Origin: Rhodococcus marinonascens NBRC 14363
Lineage (GTDB): Bacteria; Actinomycetota; Actinomycetes; Mycobacteriales; Mycobacteriaceae
DNA length: 58,691 nt
Assembly: GCF_001894885.1 (NCBI RefSeq)
Contig: NZ_BCXB01000005.1
Location: 1-58,691, forward strand
Direction: 5' to 3'
Position 1 is the first letter of the stretch, and each line of letters begins with the position of its first letter. The position numbers and the translations under genes are program-made. The notes below the pieces were generated by a model. It made no database searches. It had not been told where the DNA came from and saw nothing but the letters and a program-made list of their open reading frames with translations. Positions 26,791-34,365 of this stretch are shown in pieces.

Positions 26791-27708
26791 CTATGCCTGG
26801 GCGCGGAACAGATCGGGCTCGATGTAGATGCGACGAGCCGCCGGGACTGCTCCGCGGACCCGCGCCTCGGCCTCGTCGATGGCTGCTGCCACAGCACCGA
26901 TGTCCGATCCGGACGCCACCGCCACTTTCGCCGCTACCAGAATTTCCTCCGGACCGAGGTACTGGGTCTTGCAATGGATGACACGTTCGATCTTCTCGCC
27001 GTCGACGAGAGCGGCGAGGATGCGCGCCTCTTCGTCGGCGGTCGCTCCTTCGCCTATCAGCAGGCTCTGCATCTCGACAATCAGGATGATCGCGATGATT
27101 CCGAGCAGGACACCGATGCAGAGTGTGCCGACGCCGTCCCATATCGGATCACCAGTGAGCATCGTCAATCCGACACCGCCGAGGGCCAGGAAGAGACCGA
27201 CCAGTGCGCCAGTGTCCTCGAGCAGCACGACGGGTAGCTCCGGGCTGCGAGACGTACGGATGAATCCCCACCAAGTCGCTCGCCCCTTCAGGGGAAGAGA
27301 TTCTCGCACTGCAGTGACGAAGCTGAACGTCTCGAGCCCGATCGCGATCAACAGGATCACGACTGCCACGAGCGGGGACGTGAGATCCTCCGGGTGTTGG
27401 ATCTTGTGAAAGCCCTCGTAGATCGCGAACAACGAACCGAGACTGAATAACACGAGTGCGACGACGAACGAATAGAAGTAGCGGCTGCGCCCGTAACCGA
27501 ACTGGTGCAACTCGTCCGCGGCACGTTCAGACCTCTTGTGTCCGAGTAGAAGCAGACCTTGGTTGGAGGTGTCGGCCACCGAGTGCACCGATTCCGCCAG
27601 CATGGATGACGAGCCTGTGATCAGGAAGCCGGCGAACTTGGCGACCGCGATACCCGCGTTGGCACCGAGTGCGGCGAGAATCGCCTTCTTTCCCCCATTA
27701 GCCGACAA
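26791..27708 (-). CDS. Cation diffusion facilitator (CDF) family transporter
   Basis: A 305-residue protein with five to six hydrophobic spans and a C-terminal cytoplasmic domain (about 215-305). In TM2 HSVADTSNQ keeps the HxxxD metal site, but in TM5 the usual HD pair reads ED in LEDTGALVG. This variant is seen in the SLC30A9-like branch of CDF proteins; it may change metal preference (zinc, iron or manganese not distinguishable). The long extramembrane segment RESLPLKGRATWWGFIRTSRSPELP also fits that branch. Start is a TTG at 27708 with AGGGG 8 nt upstream. Lies 33 bp upstream of the permease gene, possibly one transcript. Confidence 0.88.
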   Translation of the reverse strand: MSANGGKKAILAALGANAGIAVAKFAGFLITGSSSMLAESVHSVADTSNQGLLLLGHKRSERAADELHQFGYGRSRYFYSFVVALVLFSLGSLFAIYEGFHKIQHPEDLTSPLVAVVILLIAIGLETFSFVTAVRESLPLKGRATWWGFIRTSRSPELPVVLLEDTGALVGLFLALGGVGLTMLTGDPIWDGVGTLCIGVLLGIIAIILIVEMQSLLIGEGATADEEARILAALVDGEKIERVIHCKTQYLGPEEILVAAKVAVASGSDIGAVAAAIDEAEARVRGAVPAARRIYIEPDLFRAQA

Positions 27709-27782
27709 CTTGACTTCCCCTCTCGATCGACGGCGGCTCAGCGATCGGGCGCAGAGCCTACGATCGCAGGGCGGCTCACAGG

Positions 27783-29015
27783 CTACGCGATCGGCGCGCC
27801 AACTCTCGCGCTGAACAATTGTGCGCGCTCCGTCGTCGCCGTCACCTCGACCACGGGGTCCTCCGCAGCGACCCAGGCGGCGTTGCCCTGGGAGAGTTCA
27901 AGGGAGTCGGACCCACAATGCAACTCCACCGAGCCCGAGGTGCACAGGAGGATGTGCGGACCTTCCGAATCGAGACGATGCTCCGCGGGACCGTCCGGCG
28001 ACAGGTCGATCCGCGCGAGCACGAATTCCGGCGCCGGAGTGGAGTACACGAATTCGCCGCTGCTCCCGATCTCTTCCGCTTCGATGACCGGGATGTCGAC
28101 GGAGTCGAAGTCGAGGACGCGCAGCAACTCCGGAACGTCCACGTGCTTGGGTGTAAGTCCCCCGCGCAGCACGTTGTCGGAGTTCGCCATGATCTCGACG
28201 GCCATGCCGTGCAGATAGGCATGCAGATTGCCCGCGTTCAGGTACAGGCCCTGTCCAGGTTCGAGAGTGACCCGGTGCAGCAGCAACGCGGCGAGCACAC
28301 CGGCGTCGCCGGGGTACACCTCACTCAGCTCGAGGGCGGTACGGATCTCGGTTGCAAACTCCCCGTCCTTGGTGTTCGACAGATAGTTGATACACCCGTC
28401 GAGTACCCGCGGCATCAACGCGCCGAGCGCAGGCTGCGGCAGCGTGATCCACGTGGTGAACAGCGCCCGCAGTCCGTCGGAGTCAGGCTGTCCGGCAATC
28501 AGCCCAGCGTAGGGCTGCAATTCCGGAACCGCGATCGCTTCGAGCAGTTTGACGGTGCGTTTCGGATCCCGGAAACCAGCGAGTGCCTCGAACCTGCTGA
28601 GCGCTACAACTAGCTCGGGTTTGTGGCTGGCGTCCTTGTAGTTGCGCACCGGAGACTCGACTGGAATCCCCGCATCGTTCTCCCGGCGGAATCCCTCGCG
28701 GGCCTGTTCCGCGCTCGGGTGCGCCTGCAAAGACAGTGGTTCCTCCGAGGCGAGCAACTTCAGCAGGAAGGGGAGTCGTTCACCGAAGGTCTCCACACTC
28801 CGCGTGCCGAGCTGGTGTTCGGGCTCCGCATCAACCAAGTCCAGAAGCGACCGTGACCCCTTTTCGGTGAGGACCCGGGCGGGGTCGCCCGGGTGGGCGC
28901 CCAACCAGAGTTCCGCCTCCGGATGTGCCGTCGGAGCCGGAAGTCCGCGCAACTGCGCAATTGCCGTACGTGAGCCCCACGCATAGGACCGAAGCGCACC
29001 CTCGAGACGGTGCAC
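27783..29015 (-). CDS. manA: Mannose-6-phosphate isomerase
   Basis: Type I zinc-dependent isomerase linking fructose-6-phosphate to mannose-6-phosphate, the entry to GDP-mannose for lipoarabinomannan, mannan and glycolipids. 410 residues. Seen: SYAWGSRTAIAQLRG at the N-terminus, AELWLGAHP, LSLQAHPSAEQA with zinc ligands, HKPELVVAL, and the GLYLNAGNLHAYLHGMAVEIMANSDNVLRGGLTPKHVDVPEL region. GTG start 29015 overlaps the stop of the upstream TobH-like gene by 1 bp (TAGTG). With the TobH-like gene and manB it forms a mannose-phosphate operon. Confidence 0.96.
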   Translation of the reverse strand: MHRLEGALRSYAWGSRTAIAQLRGLPAPTAHPEAELWLGAHPGDPARVLTEKGSRSLLDLVDAEPEHQLGTRSVETFGERLPFLLKLLASEEPLSLQAHPSAEQAREGFRRENDAGIPVESPVRNYKDASHKPELVVALSRFEALAGFRDPKRTVKLLEAIAVPELQPYAGLIAGQPDSDGLRALFTTWITLPQPALGALMPRVLDGCINYLSNTKDGEFATEIRTALELSEVYPGDAGVLAALLLHRVTLEPGQGLYLNAGNLHAYLHGMAVEIMANSDNVLRGGLTPKHVDVPELLRVLDFDSVDIPVIEAEEIGSSGEFVYSTPAPEFVLARIDLSPDGPAEHRLDSEGPHILLCTSGSVELHCGSDSLELSQGNAAWVAAEDPVVEVTATTERAQLFSARVGAPIA

Positions 29016-30091
29016 TAGATACCACCGATCAGCTGGAGATACGCGGCCGTCATATCGAGCCGGCCGACGAGCATCACCGCCTGCTCGAGTTCGGGACGCA
29101 CTGCCGTGATCGGCCCCTCCTCCGACGGCGCCGTGACAAGATCAACGTCACCCAGGACCAGGGTCTTGCGTTCGATGAGCATTCGATCCACCTCCGCCGA
29201 CACGACGAACGTGCGCACAGGGCTGACGGGAGAGGGGGTGTCCAGTTCGGGATCGTGGAAGATCGAGTCGTGCAATGCACGCGACTGGGAGCGAAACGTT
29301 CCCGCCGCGCTCAGCACGTCCGACAATTCCGACGCGGTCGTCACACGGCCCGCGTGAAGTAACGCCTCGGCGCCGTGGCGCGCAATTTCCACACCACTCG
29401 CCGTGTCGCCCGCGAGAACTATCCGCCGACCCTGCATGCGCGAAGCGAGTGACTTCGCCGGATTGTGGAATACCTCACTGTTCGGCCTGTCGCGCAGCGC
29501 CTCGCCGTCGGCGGCATCGGCCAGTTGTTCGAGGTCGGGCACCGCGTCCCCCCAGCGCTCCGAACCGACCACTCGCACAACTGCGAGCAGGACCGCGAAG
29601 TACCGCAGCAGGCCATGTCGCGTGAGTGCCTGAATCCGCGGTGCGAACATCGCGACGCGCCCAGCCGCGGCTGACTGGAGCGGTCCCTCGTCCGGTGCGG
29701 CCACCACCACTTCGGCACCGCGCCGGACCGCCACGTCGACGGCCTGCACCAGCCGAGGGTCCCCTGCGTCGTCTCCGGCCACCACGACCACGTCGAGCGG
29801 GCCGACCCACAACGGGGTGCCCGTAGCACGGACCAGCGGGAACCCGATCCGCTCTGCGAGTACGGCCGTCAAGATGGCAGCACCGCGACTCGCGCGGCCT
29901 GCACCAGTCACGACGACCACACTGCGTGGACGCAGTCCCTGTAAGCGGTCGAGGACCCCCTCCTCGACCGCCGATCGGGTGGCCCGGATCTGGGCGCCCC
30001 CCGTCGCCGCGGAACGCAGCACTCCCTCGGTGTCGGCTGCGACGAGTGCGTCTCCGTCGTCGAGATCGAGCACGGGCGTCGGTGCTGTCAT
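29015..30091 (-). CDS. TobH-like / Rv3256c family SIS-related protein
   Basis: A 358-residue protein from ATG 30091 (MTAPTPVLDLDDGDALV), with GAGGG about 10 nt upstream. It is related to the phosphosugar isomerase (SIS) fold: VVVVTGAGRASRGAAILTAVLAERIGFPLVRATGTPLWVGPLDVVVVAGDD looks like a SIS domain, and a C-terminal part resembles the end of bifunctional phosphoglucose/phosphomannose isomerases. It is always found between manA and manB in Mycobacteriales, which suggests a role in mannose-phosphate metabolism, but catalytic residues are not clearly conserved and no activity is assigned. 112 bp separate it from manB upstream. Confidence 0.8.
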   Translation of the reverse strand: MTAPTPVLDLDDGDALVAADTEGVLRSAATGGAQIRATRSAVEEGVLDRLQGLRPRSVVVVTGAGRASRGAAILTAVLAERIGFPLVRATGTPLWVGPLDVVVVAGDDAGDPRLVQAVDVAVRRGAEVVVAAPDEGPLQSAAAGRVAMFAPRIQALTRHGLLRYFAVLLAVVRVVGSERWGDAVPDLEQLADAADGEALRDRPNSEVFHNPAKSLASRMQGRRIVLAGDTASGVEIARHGAEALLHAGRVTTASELSDVLSAAGTFRSQSRALHDSIFHDPELDTPSPVSPVRTFVVSAEVDRMLIERKTLVLGDVDLVTAPSEEGPITAVRPELEQAVMLVGRLDMTAAYLQLIGGI

Positions 30092-30203
30092 GACACCGCA
30101 CCCTCTTTCTTCTTCAGTGCCGGCCACCCTCAGTGCCAGCCACATTCACTGCCCGGCCACATCCACCGTGTGCGCCGGAATCTCTTGCTACCAACTATGG
30201 CAG

Positions 30204-31571
30204 TCAGGCTCGGACGATACCCAATATCTCGGTAACGAGTGCGTCTACGTCTTCGGCCGTACGCGCCTCCACGTTCAGTCGCAGCAATGGTTCCGTGTTG
30301 GAAGCCCGTAGGTTGAACCACGAGGTGTCCTTCATCTCCACGGTGACGCCGTCGAGTCGATCCACGTCGATGGTGCGGTCGGCAAAGGCGGTCACCACGG
30401 CGGCGGTGCGATCGGCGGCGTCCGCGACACTCGAGTTGATCTCCCCCGACGCTGCGTACCGCTGGTACTTCGCCATCAATACCGACAGCGGCTGGTCTTG
30501 CTCACCCAGTGCCGCCAGAACGTGCAGCGCGGCGAGCATGCCCGAGTCTGCGCCCCAGAAGTCCCGGAAGTAGTAGTGCGCGGAGTGCTCACCACCGAAG
30601 ATCGCACCGGTCTCGGCCATCTGCTGCTTGATGAACGAATGCCCCACCCGCGTGCGCACCGGGTGCCCGCCCAGTTCAGTCACCAGTTCCGGGACCGAGC
30701 GAGAGGTGATGAGGTTGTAGATGACCGCCGAGCCCGGCTCCTTCGCCAGTTCGCGTTCGGCGACCAGGGCAGTCACAGCGGACGGCGACACCGGGTTTCC
30801 GAGCTCGTCGACCACGAAGCAGCGGTCCGCGTCGCCGTCGAAAGCCAGACCGATATCGGCCCCAGTCTCGCGCACATAGCGCTGCAGGTCCACGAGGTTT
30901 GCCGGGTCGAGGGGATTGGCCTCGTGGTTGGGAAACGTGCCGTCGAGTTCGAAGAACAGCGGTTCGAGGTCCAACGGCATCGGGCCAAACACCGCAGGCG
31001 CGGTATGCCCGCCCATTCCGTTGCCCGCATCGACGGCGACCTTCAGCCGGCGAAGGTCGGACAGGTGCACCAGACCTCGAACGAAGTTCGCATACTGTTC
31101 GAGGACGTCCTCCTCTGACACCACCCCAGCAGCGCCGTCGTGCACGGGCACCCCGTCTATGACCTCGGCTGCCACCGCCTGCAAACCCGTCTCCTGGCCT
31201 ACCGGCTTGGCCCCGGCACGGCACAGCTTGATGCCGTTGTACTGCGCGGGGTTGTGGCTCGCTGTGAACATGGCGCCCGGGCAGTCGAACAATCCCGACG
31301 CAAAGTACAGCTGATCTGTGGATGCCAGGCCGATCAGGACAACGTCGAGGCCCTGCGCGGTGACACCGTCCGCGAAAGCTCGGGCCAGGGCGGGAGAGGA
31401 GGAACGCATGTCGTGGCCGATGACGACCTTCTTGGCTCTCTCGTCGCGGACGAGTCGCGCAAATGCGCCACCGACGTCCTGCACGAACGCAGCATCGATG
31501 AGTTCACCAACGACACCCCGCACGTCGTAGGCCTTGATCACGGCATGTACGGACTCGGCTGATCGCGCCAC
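30204..31571 (-). CDS. manB: Phosphomannomutase/phosphoglucomutase
   Basis: Alpha-D-phosphohexomutase converting mannose-6-phosphate to mannose-1-phosphate. 455 residues from GTG 31571 (MARSAESVHAVIKAYDVRG), with SD AAAGGAG 9 nt upstream. Domain marks in order: IKAYDVRGVVG, the phosphoserine loop MFTASHNPAQYNGIK, the metal loop AFDGDADRCFVVDE, the sugar-binding GGEHSAHYYFRDFWGADSG, and the C-terminal phosphate loop LRASNTEPLLRLNVEA. Upstream codons to 31646 have no family match. A hairpin abuts the SD (31586-31609). Probable operon with the TobH-like gene and manA. Confidence 0.95.
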   Translation of the reverse strand: MARSAESVHAVIKAYDVRGVVGELIDAAFVQDVGGAFARLVRDERAKKVVIGHDMRSSSPALARAFADGVTAQGLDVVLIGLASTDQLYFASGLFDCPGAMFTASHNPAQYNGIKLCRAGAKPVGQETGLQAVAAEVIDGVPVHDGAAGVVSEEDVLEQYANFVRGLVHLSDLRRLKVAVDAGNGMGGHTAPAVFGPMPLDLEPLFFELDGTFPNHEANPLDPANLVDLQRYVRETGADIGLAFDGDADRCFVVDELGNPVSPSAVTALVAERELAKEPGSAVIYNLITSRSVPELVTELGGHPVRTRVGHSFIKQQMAETGAIFGGEHSAHYYFRDFWGADSGMLAALHVLAALGEQDQPLSVLMAKYQRYAASGEINSSVADAADRTAAVVTAFADRTIDVDRLDGVTVEMKDTSWFNLRASNTEPLLRLNVEARTAEDVDALVTEILGIVRA

Positions 31572-31585
31572 TTCTGTTTTCTCCT

Positions 31586-31609
31586 TTGCGAGCACCAGTG
31601 CTGGCGCAA
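31586..31609 (-). promoter_or_regulatory. Hairpin next to the manB ribosome-binding site
   Basis: TTGCG-AGCAC (31586-31595) pairs with GTGCT-GG-CGCAA (31598-31609) with a 2-nt bulge. On the minus strand the 3' arm ends ...CGCAA, and those As begin the SD AAAGGAG, so folding could mask it. A TATTAG hexamer directly upstream (minus strand, around 31617) is a possible -10. Confidence 0.45.
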
Positions 31610-31673
31610 GCCTAATACCTGGCCCCGCGGGCTCGGAACGCCGCAAACAACGCCCCGCGATCAGCCTAAGATG

Positions 31674-32069
31674 TCAGTTGGCAGGGTCGGGGAGAACGCG
31701 CAGATGGCCGCGGCGGCCGGTCCGCATCGGGCCGGGACGGGTGCCGGTCGCACCACGATCCTCGCTGGGGGAGGCCTTTTCGTAGCTTACGCGGTCGCCG
31801 AGGCCCGCTTCCCGCACGGCTTCCGCCAACGCGGTCAAATCGTCCTCGTCCGGGGTACTCGACGAGAATCCACCCTCGTGCCGGACCAATTCCCAGCCTT
31901 TGGGTGCGGTGATCCGCGACGCATGGTTTTCGCACAGATCCCACGAATGCGGTTCCGCGACCGTAGCGAGTGGCCCGACAACGGCGGTGGAGTCCGAGTA
32001 GACGTACGTGAGCGTGGCGACAGCGGGGTTCTTACACCCGGGCCGGCAACACCTACGCAGAGATCTCAC
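31674..32069 (-). CDS. DUF3499 family protein (Rv3258c-like)
   Basis: A 131-residue small protein. N-terminal part RSLRRCCRPGCKNPAVATLTYVYSDSTAVVGPLA and the following WDLCENHASRITAPKGWELVRH carry CxxxC and CxxH pairs that look like a zinc-ribbon. The C-terminal third is polar and disordered. This domain is restricted to Actinobacteria and sits by manB and whiB2 in them; its function is unknown. GTG 32069 is the likely start: TAGGCT lies 8 nt upstream, consistent with a leaderless message, and no SD is seen. The frame's earlier start at 32117 would run through that promoter. Confidence 0.8.
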   Translation of the reverse strand: MRSLRRCCRPGCKNPAVATLTYVYSDSTAVVGPLATVAEPHSWDLCENHASRITAPKGWELVRHEGGFSSSTPDEDDLTALAEAVREAGLGDRVSYEKASPSEDRGATGTRPGPMRTGRRGHLRVLPDPAN

Positions 32070-32077
32070 AGCTAGGG

Positions 32078-32083
32078 AGCCTA
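32078..32083 (-). promoter_or_regulatory. -10 element for leaderless DUF3499 transcript
   Basis: TAGGCT on the minus strand ends 8 nt before the GTG start. No SD is present. Confidence 0.5.
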
Positions 32084-32136
32084 GCCCCAGGAAGCCCCGA
32101 CACCTACTCGGACACACCGAGAGCGCACCGCTGTCG

Positions 32137-32142
32137 TAATGT
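32137..32142 (+). promoter_or_regulatory. -10 element for leaderless metallopeptidase-like transcript
   Basis: TAATGT lies 7 nt before the ATG at 32150, and no SD is present, so transcription probably begins at or next to the start codon. Confidence 0.55.
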
Positions 32143-32149
32143 CCCCTTC

Positions 32150-32641
32150 ATGTCCAGAGCACGACGCAGGCGTCCCGTGACCACCCGATCCGTCGACCGC
32201 CGGGGACGTGGAATCCGCGGGTCCGTGTTCCCTCCCGACGTGCCGGCACGTCGAAGCCGCGCGGAAAGGTTCGACCTCGTGGTCCTCGACGCCTTCGCGC
32301 CGATCGATGCACTCTGGCGCGAGCGCCTGACAAAACTCGACATTGCAGTGGACGAGGTACCGAAGATTCACGCGCTGGATCCTGACTCGGTGAACTGGCC
32401 GGTCGAAGTCGTCGCAGACGGTCCCGTGCCGCTGTCACGGCTACTACCTGCCGGCGTCGACCGACGCGGGGCCACCACGCGGGCCCGGATCGTACTGTTC
32501 CGACGACCGTTGGAACAGCGCGCCAAGAGCCCTGACGACCTCACGGACTTGGTGCACGACGTGCTCGTGCAGCAGGTGAGCACCTACCTCGAGGTCGAAC
32601 CCGAGGTCATCGACCCGGATATGCCGGGCAACGAGGACTGA
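32150..32641 (+). CDS. Zincin-like metallopeptidase family protein without the HExxH motif (Rv3259-like)
   Basis: A 163-residue protein. After an Arg-rich N-terminus (about 1-40), FDLVVLDAFAPIDALWRERLTKLDIAVDEVP and RARIVLFRRPLEQRAKSPDDLTDLVHDVLVQQVSTYL follow the layout of the small zincin-like metallopeptidase family. In active members the last helix carries HExxH; here it reads VHDVLVQQV, so the zinc-binding residues are missing and it is probably not a protease. The ATG has TAATGT 7 nt upstream and no SD. Its stop codon (32639-32641) abuts the convergent whiB2 stop with no gap. Confidence 0.75.
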   Translation: MSRARRRRPVTTRSVDRRGRGIRGSVFPPDVPARRSRAERFDLVVLDAFAPIDALWRERLTKLDIAVDEVPKIHALDPDSVNWPVEVVADGPVPLSRLLPAGVDRRGATTRARIVLFRRPLEQRAKSPDDLTDLVHDVLVQQVSTYLEVEPEVIDPDMPGNED

Positions 32642-33124
32642 CTACACGATCCCCCGCTTGAGGCGACGGCGCTCACGCTCCGACAGGCCTCCCCAGATGC
32701 CGAACCGCTCGTCGTTGGACAGCGCGTATTCGAGGCACTCGTCCCGCACCTCACAGCCCAAGCAGATACGCTTCGCTTCCCTGGTGGAGCCACCCTTCTC
32801 CGGAAAGAACGCCTCGGGGTCAGTCTGTGCACAGAGTGCACGCTCCTGCCACTGATCCTCGATGCTGTCGAACAATTCGTCGAAACCGCTCACCAGACTC
32901 AGCACCGGGCGGGCGTCAGTCGTCTCTACTTCCTGGCCGACAAGTTCTCGTACAGGAAGCTCTGTCACATCGCGTTCTCGGTCATCGCGTTCTCGGTCAC
33001 CGCCTTGCGGTACACAGACTTCTCGAGCGCAGACGCCGCTCACCGCACCTGCTTCGGAAATGGTCTGCGGTTCTTCGCTTACTGTGCTCCAGCGAGTTTC
33101 TGACTCGATCTGCTCATTGGGCAT
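32642..33124 (-). CDS. whiB2: WhiB2/WhmD-type iron-sulfur transcription factor
   Basis: Wbl protein needed for septation in mycobacteria and sporulation septation in Streptomyces (WhiB). The conserved C-terminal domain has four cluster ligands, Cys98, Cys121, Cys124 and Cys130 (LCAQTDPEAFFPEKGG, ICLGCEVRDEC), the GIWGG turn and the basic SERERRRLKRG tail. It is long: 160 residues from ATG 33124, against about 90 in M. tuberculosis WhiB2. The first 90 residues are acidic and of low complexity, including the repeat DRERD-DRERD. GAGGAGG, 7 nt before ATG 33124, supports the long start; GTG 33127 is an alternative. TATTCT at 33153-33158 may be its -10. Confidence 0.93.
   Translation of the reverse strand: MPNEQIESETRWSTVSEEPQTISEAGAVSGVCAREVCVPQGGDRERDDRERDVTELPVRELVGQEVETTDARPVLSLVSGFDELFDSIEDQWQERALCAQTDPEAFFPEKGGSTREAKRICLGCEVRDECLEYALSNDERFGIWGGLSERERRRLKRGIV
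32971..33000. repeat. 15-bp tandem duplication in whiB2
   Basis: Copies at 32971-32985 and 32986-33000 differ only in the last base and encode DRERD twice in the variable N-terminal extension of WhiB2. Confidence 0.85.
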
Positions 33125-33399
33125 CACTCCGCCTCCTCACCTGTGATAGCGCAGAATATTTCGATCGATCATGTACCCCGAACCGAACATTCCTGCCATT
33201 CGCTCGAACAAAGATTCGAATTGAGTCCGCCGCAAGTGATCCCACCCCCACAACGTCAGAATGACATATTTGTGATTAGACACGTCCAGCGTGTCGCGGT
33301 CAAGCGGAATGGAAAAAATCGATTAGTATTTCGCGCCTTGAAATCGCCCCAGGGACGCAGCCCACTGCAAGCCATCGGCGACCGCCTAGGCTTTATGTC
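33125..33399. other. Divergent whiB2/fbiA regulatory region (275 bp)
   Basis: The largest gap in the window and AT-rich for this genome. It holds the whiB2 SD (GAGGAGG) and candidate -10 (TATTCT, minus strand, 33153-33158), and at the other end TAGGCT for fbiA. A run of AT-rich sequence (33260-33340, including GAAAAAATCGATTAGTATTT) could bind regulators. No small ORF with coding character is seen. Confidence 0.5.
33387..33392 (+). promoter_or_regulatory. -10 element for leaderless fbiA transcript
   Basis: TAGGCT lies 7 nt before GTG 33400 with no SD between, the standard actinobacterial leaderless arrangement. Confidence 0.6.
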
Positions 33400-34365
33400 G
33401 TGAAAGTGACTGTATTGGTTGGCGGCGTCGGCGGAGCCCGATTCCTGCAAGGTGTTCTCAAACTCCTCAGTGCCGATGCGTTGCACCGCATCACAGCGGT
33501 CGTCAACGTGGGTGACGACGTGTGGATGCACGGACTCCGTATCTGCCCTGACCTCGACACCTGTATGTACACCCTCGGTGGCGGCATCGACACCGAGCGT
33601 GGCTGGGGTCACGCGGGTGAAACATGGAGTGCCAAAGAAGAACTCGCCGCCTACGGCGCAAAACCCGACTGGTTCGGGCTGGGCGACCGCGACATCGCTA
33701 CACATCTTATCCGGACACAAATGCTGCGCACCGGCTTTCCGCTGTCAGCGGTCACCGAGGCACTGTGCAATCGCTGGCAACCGGGCGTGACCCTGCTGCC
33801 TGTTACCGACGACCGTAGTGAAACTCACGTCGTGATCACCGATCCCGAGGACGGCGAGCAGCGGGCGATCCACTTCCAGGAATGGTGGGTTCGCCACCGC
33901 GCCAAGGTGCCGACGCACAGTTTCGCGAACATCGGTGCCGAGCAGGCCGCGCCGGCTCCAGGGGTGCTCGAGGCGATCGAATCCGCCGATATTGTCCTAC
34001 TGGCCCCGTCGAATCCCGTCGTCAGCATCGGCGCGATCTTGGCGATCCCCGGCGTCCGTGGCGCGCTGCGGACCACCGAGGCGAAGGTCGTCGGAATTTC
34101 GCCCATCATCGGCGGAAGACCGTTGCGTGGCATGGCCGACGAATGCCTGGACGTCATCAGCGTCGAGACGTCCGCCGAGGCGATCGGGCGTCATTACGGG
34201 GCACGAAGTGCGACCGGGATCCTCGACGGCTGGCTCATCCACGACACCGACACCGCAGAGGTGCCCGGTGTGAATGTGCGAAGGGTTCCCCTCATCATGA
34301 CCGACCCCGACGCAACGGCCGAGATGGTCCGGGCCGCTTTCGATGTGGCGGGGGTTGCGCTGTGA
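33400..34365 (+). CDS. fbiA: 2-phospho-L-lactate (or PEP-derived) transferase CofD/FbiA, coenzyme F420 synthesis
   Basis: Transfers the phospholactyl or phosphoenolpyruvyl group from its GDP-activated form to FO, giving F420-0 or dehydro-F420-0. 321 residues. N-terminal [21 protein letters not shown] is the nucleotide-binding start, followed by [43 protein letters not shown], and the substrate loop [24 protein letters not shown] with [20 protein letters not shown] start at 33400 without SD. Its stop overlaps the fbiB start by 4 bp (GTGA), a conserved coupling. Confidence 0.96.
   Translation: MKVTVLVGGVGGARFLQGVLKLLSADALHRITAVVNVGDDVWMHGLRICPDLDTCMYTLGGGIDTERGWGHAGETWSAKEELAAYGAKPDWFGLGDRDIATHLIRTQMLRTGFPLSAVTEALCNRWQPGVTLLPVTDDRSETHVVITDPEDGEQRAIHFQEWWVRHRAKVPTHSFANIGAEQAAPAPGVLEAIESADIVLLAPSNPVVSIGAILAIPGVRGALRTTEAKVVGISPIIGGRPLRGMADECLDVISVETSAEAIGRHYGARSATGILDGWLIHDTDTAEVPGVNVRRVPLIMTDPDATAEMVRAAFDVAGVAL

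Noticed and set aside
27744..27775. Extra copy of the desaturase operator near CCTACGATCGCAGG between the CDF and manA genes
   Set aside because: Only one arm matches CCTACG; the second arm does not fit CGTAGG, and the place is downstream of manA rather than at a promoter.
31674..32069. DUF3499 protein as a zinc-finger transcription factor
   Set aside because: The CxxxC and CxxH pairs suggest metal binding only; there is no DNA-binding motif to support it.
33882..34361. Upstream extension of the fbiB frame within fbiA
   Set aside because: The extension is Arg-rich shadow sequence; GTG 34362 gives the known CofE N-terminus and the conserved 4-bp overlap.
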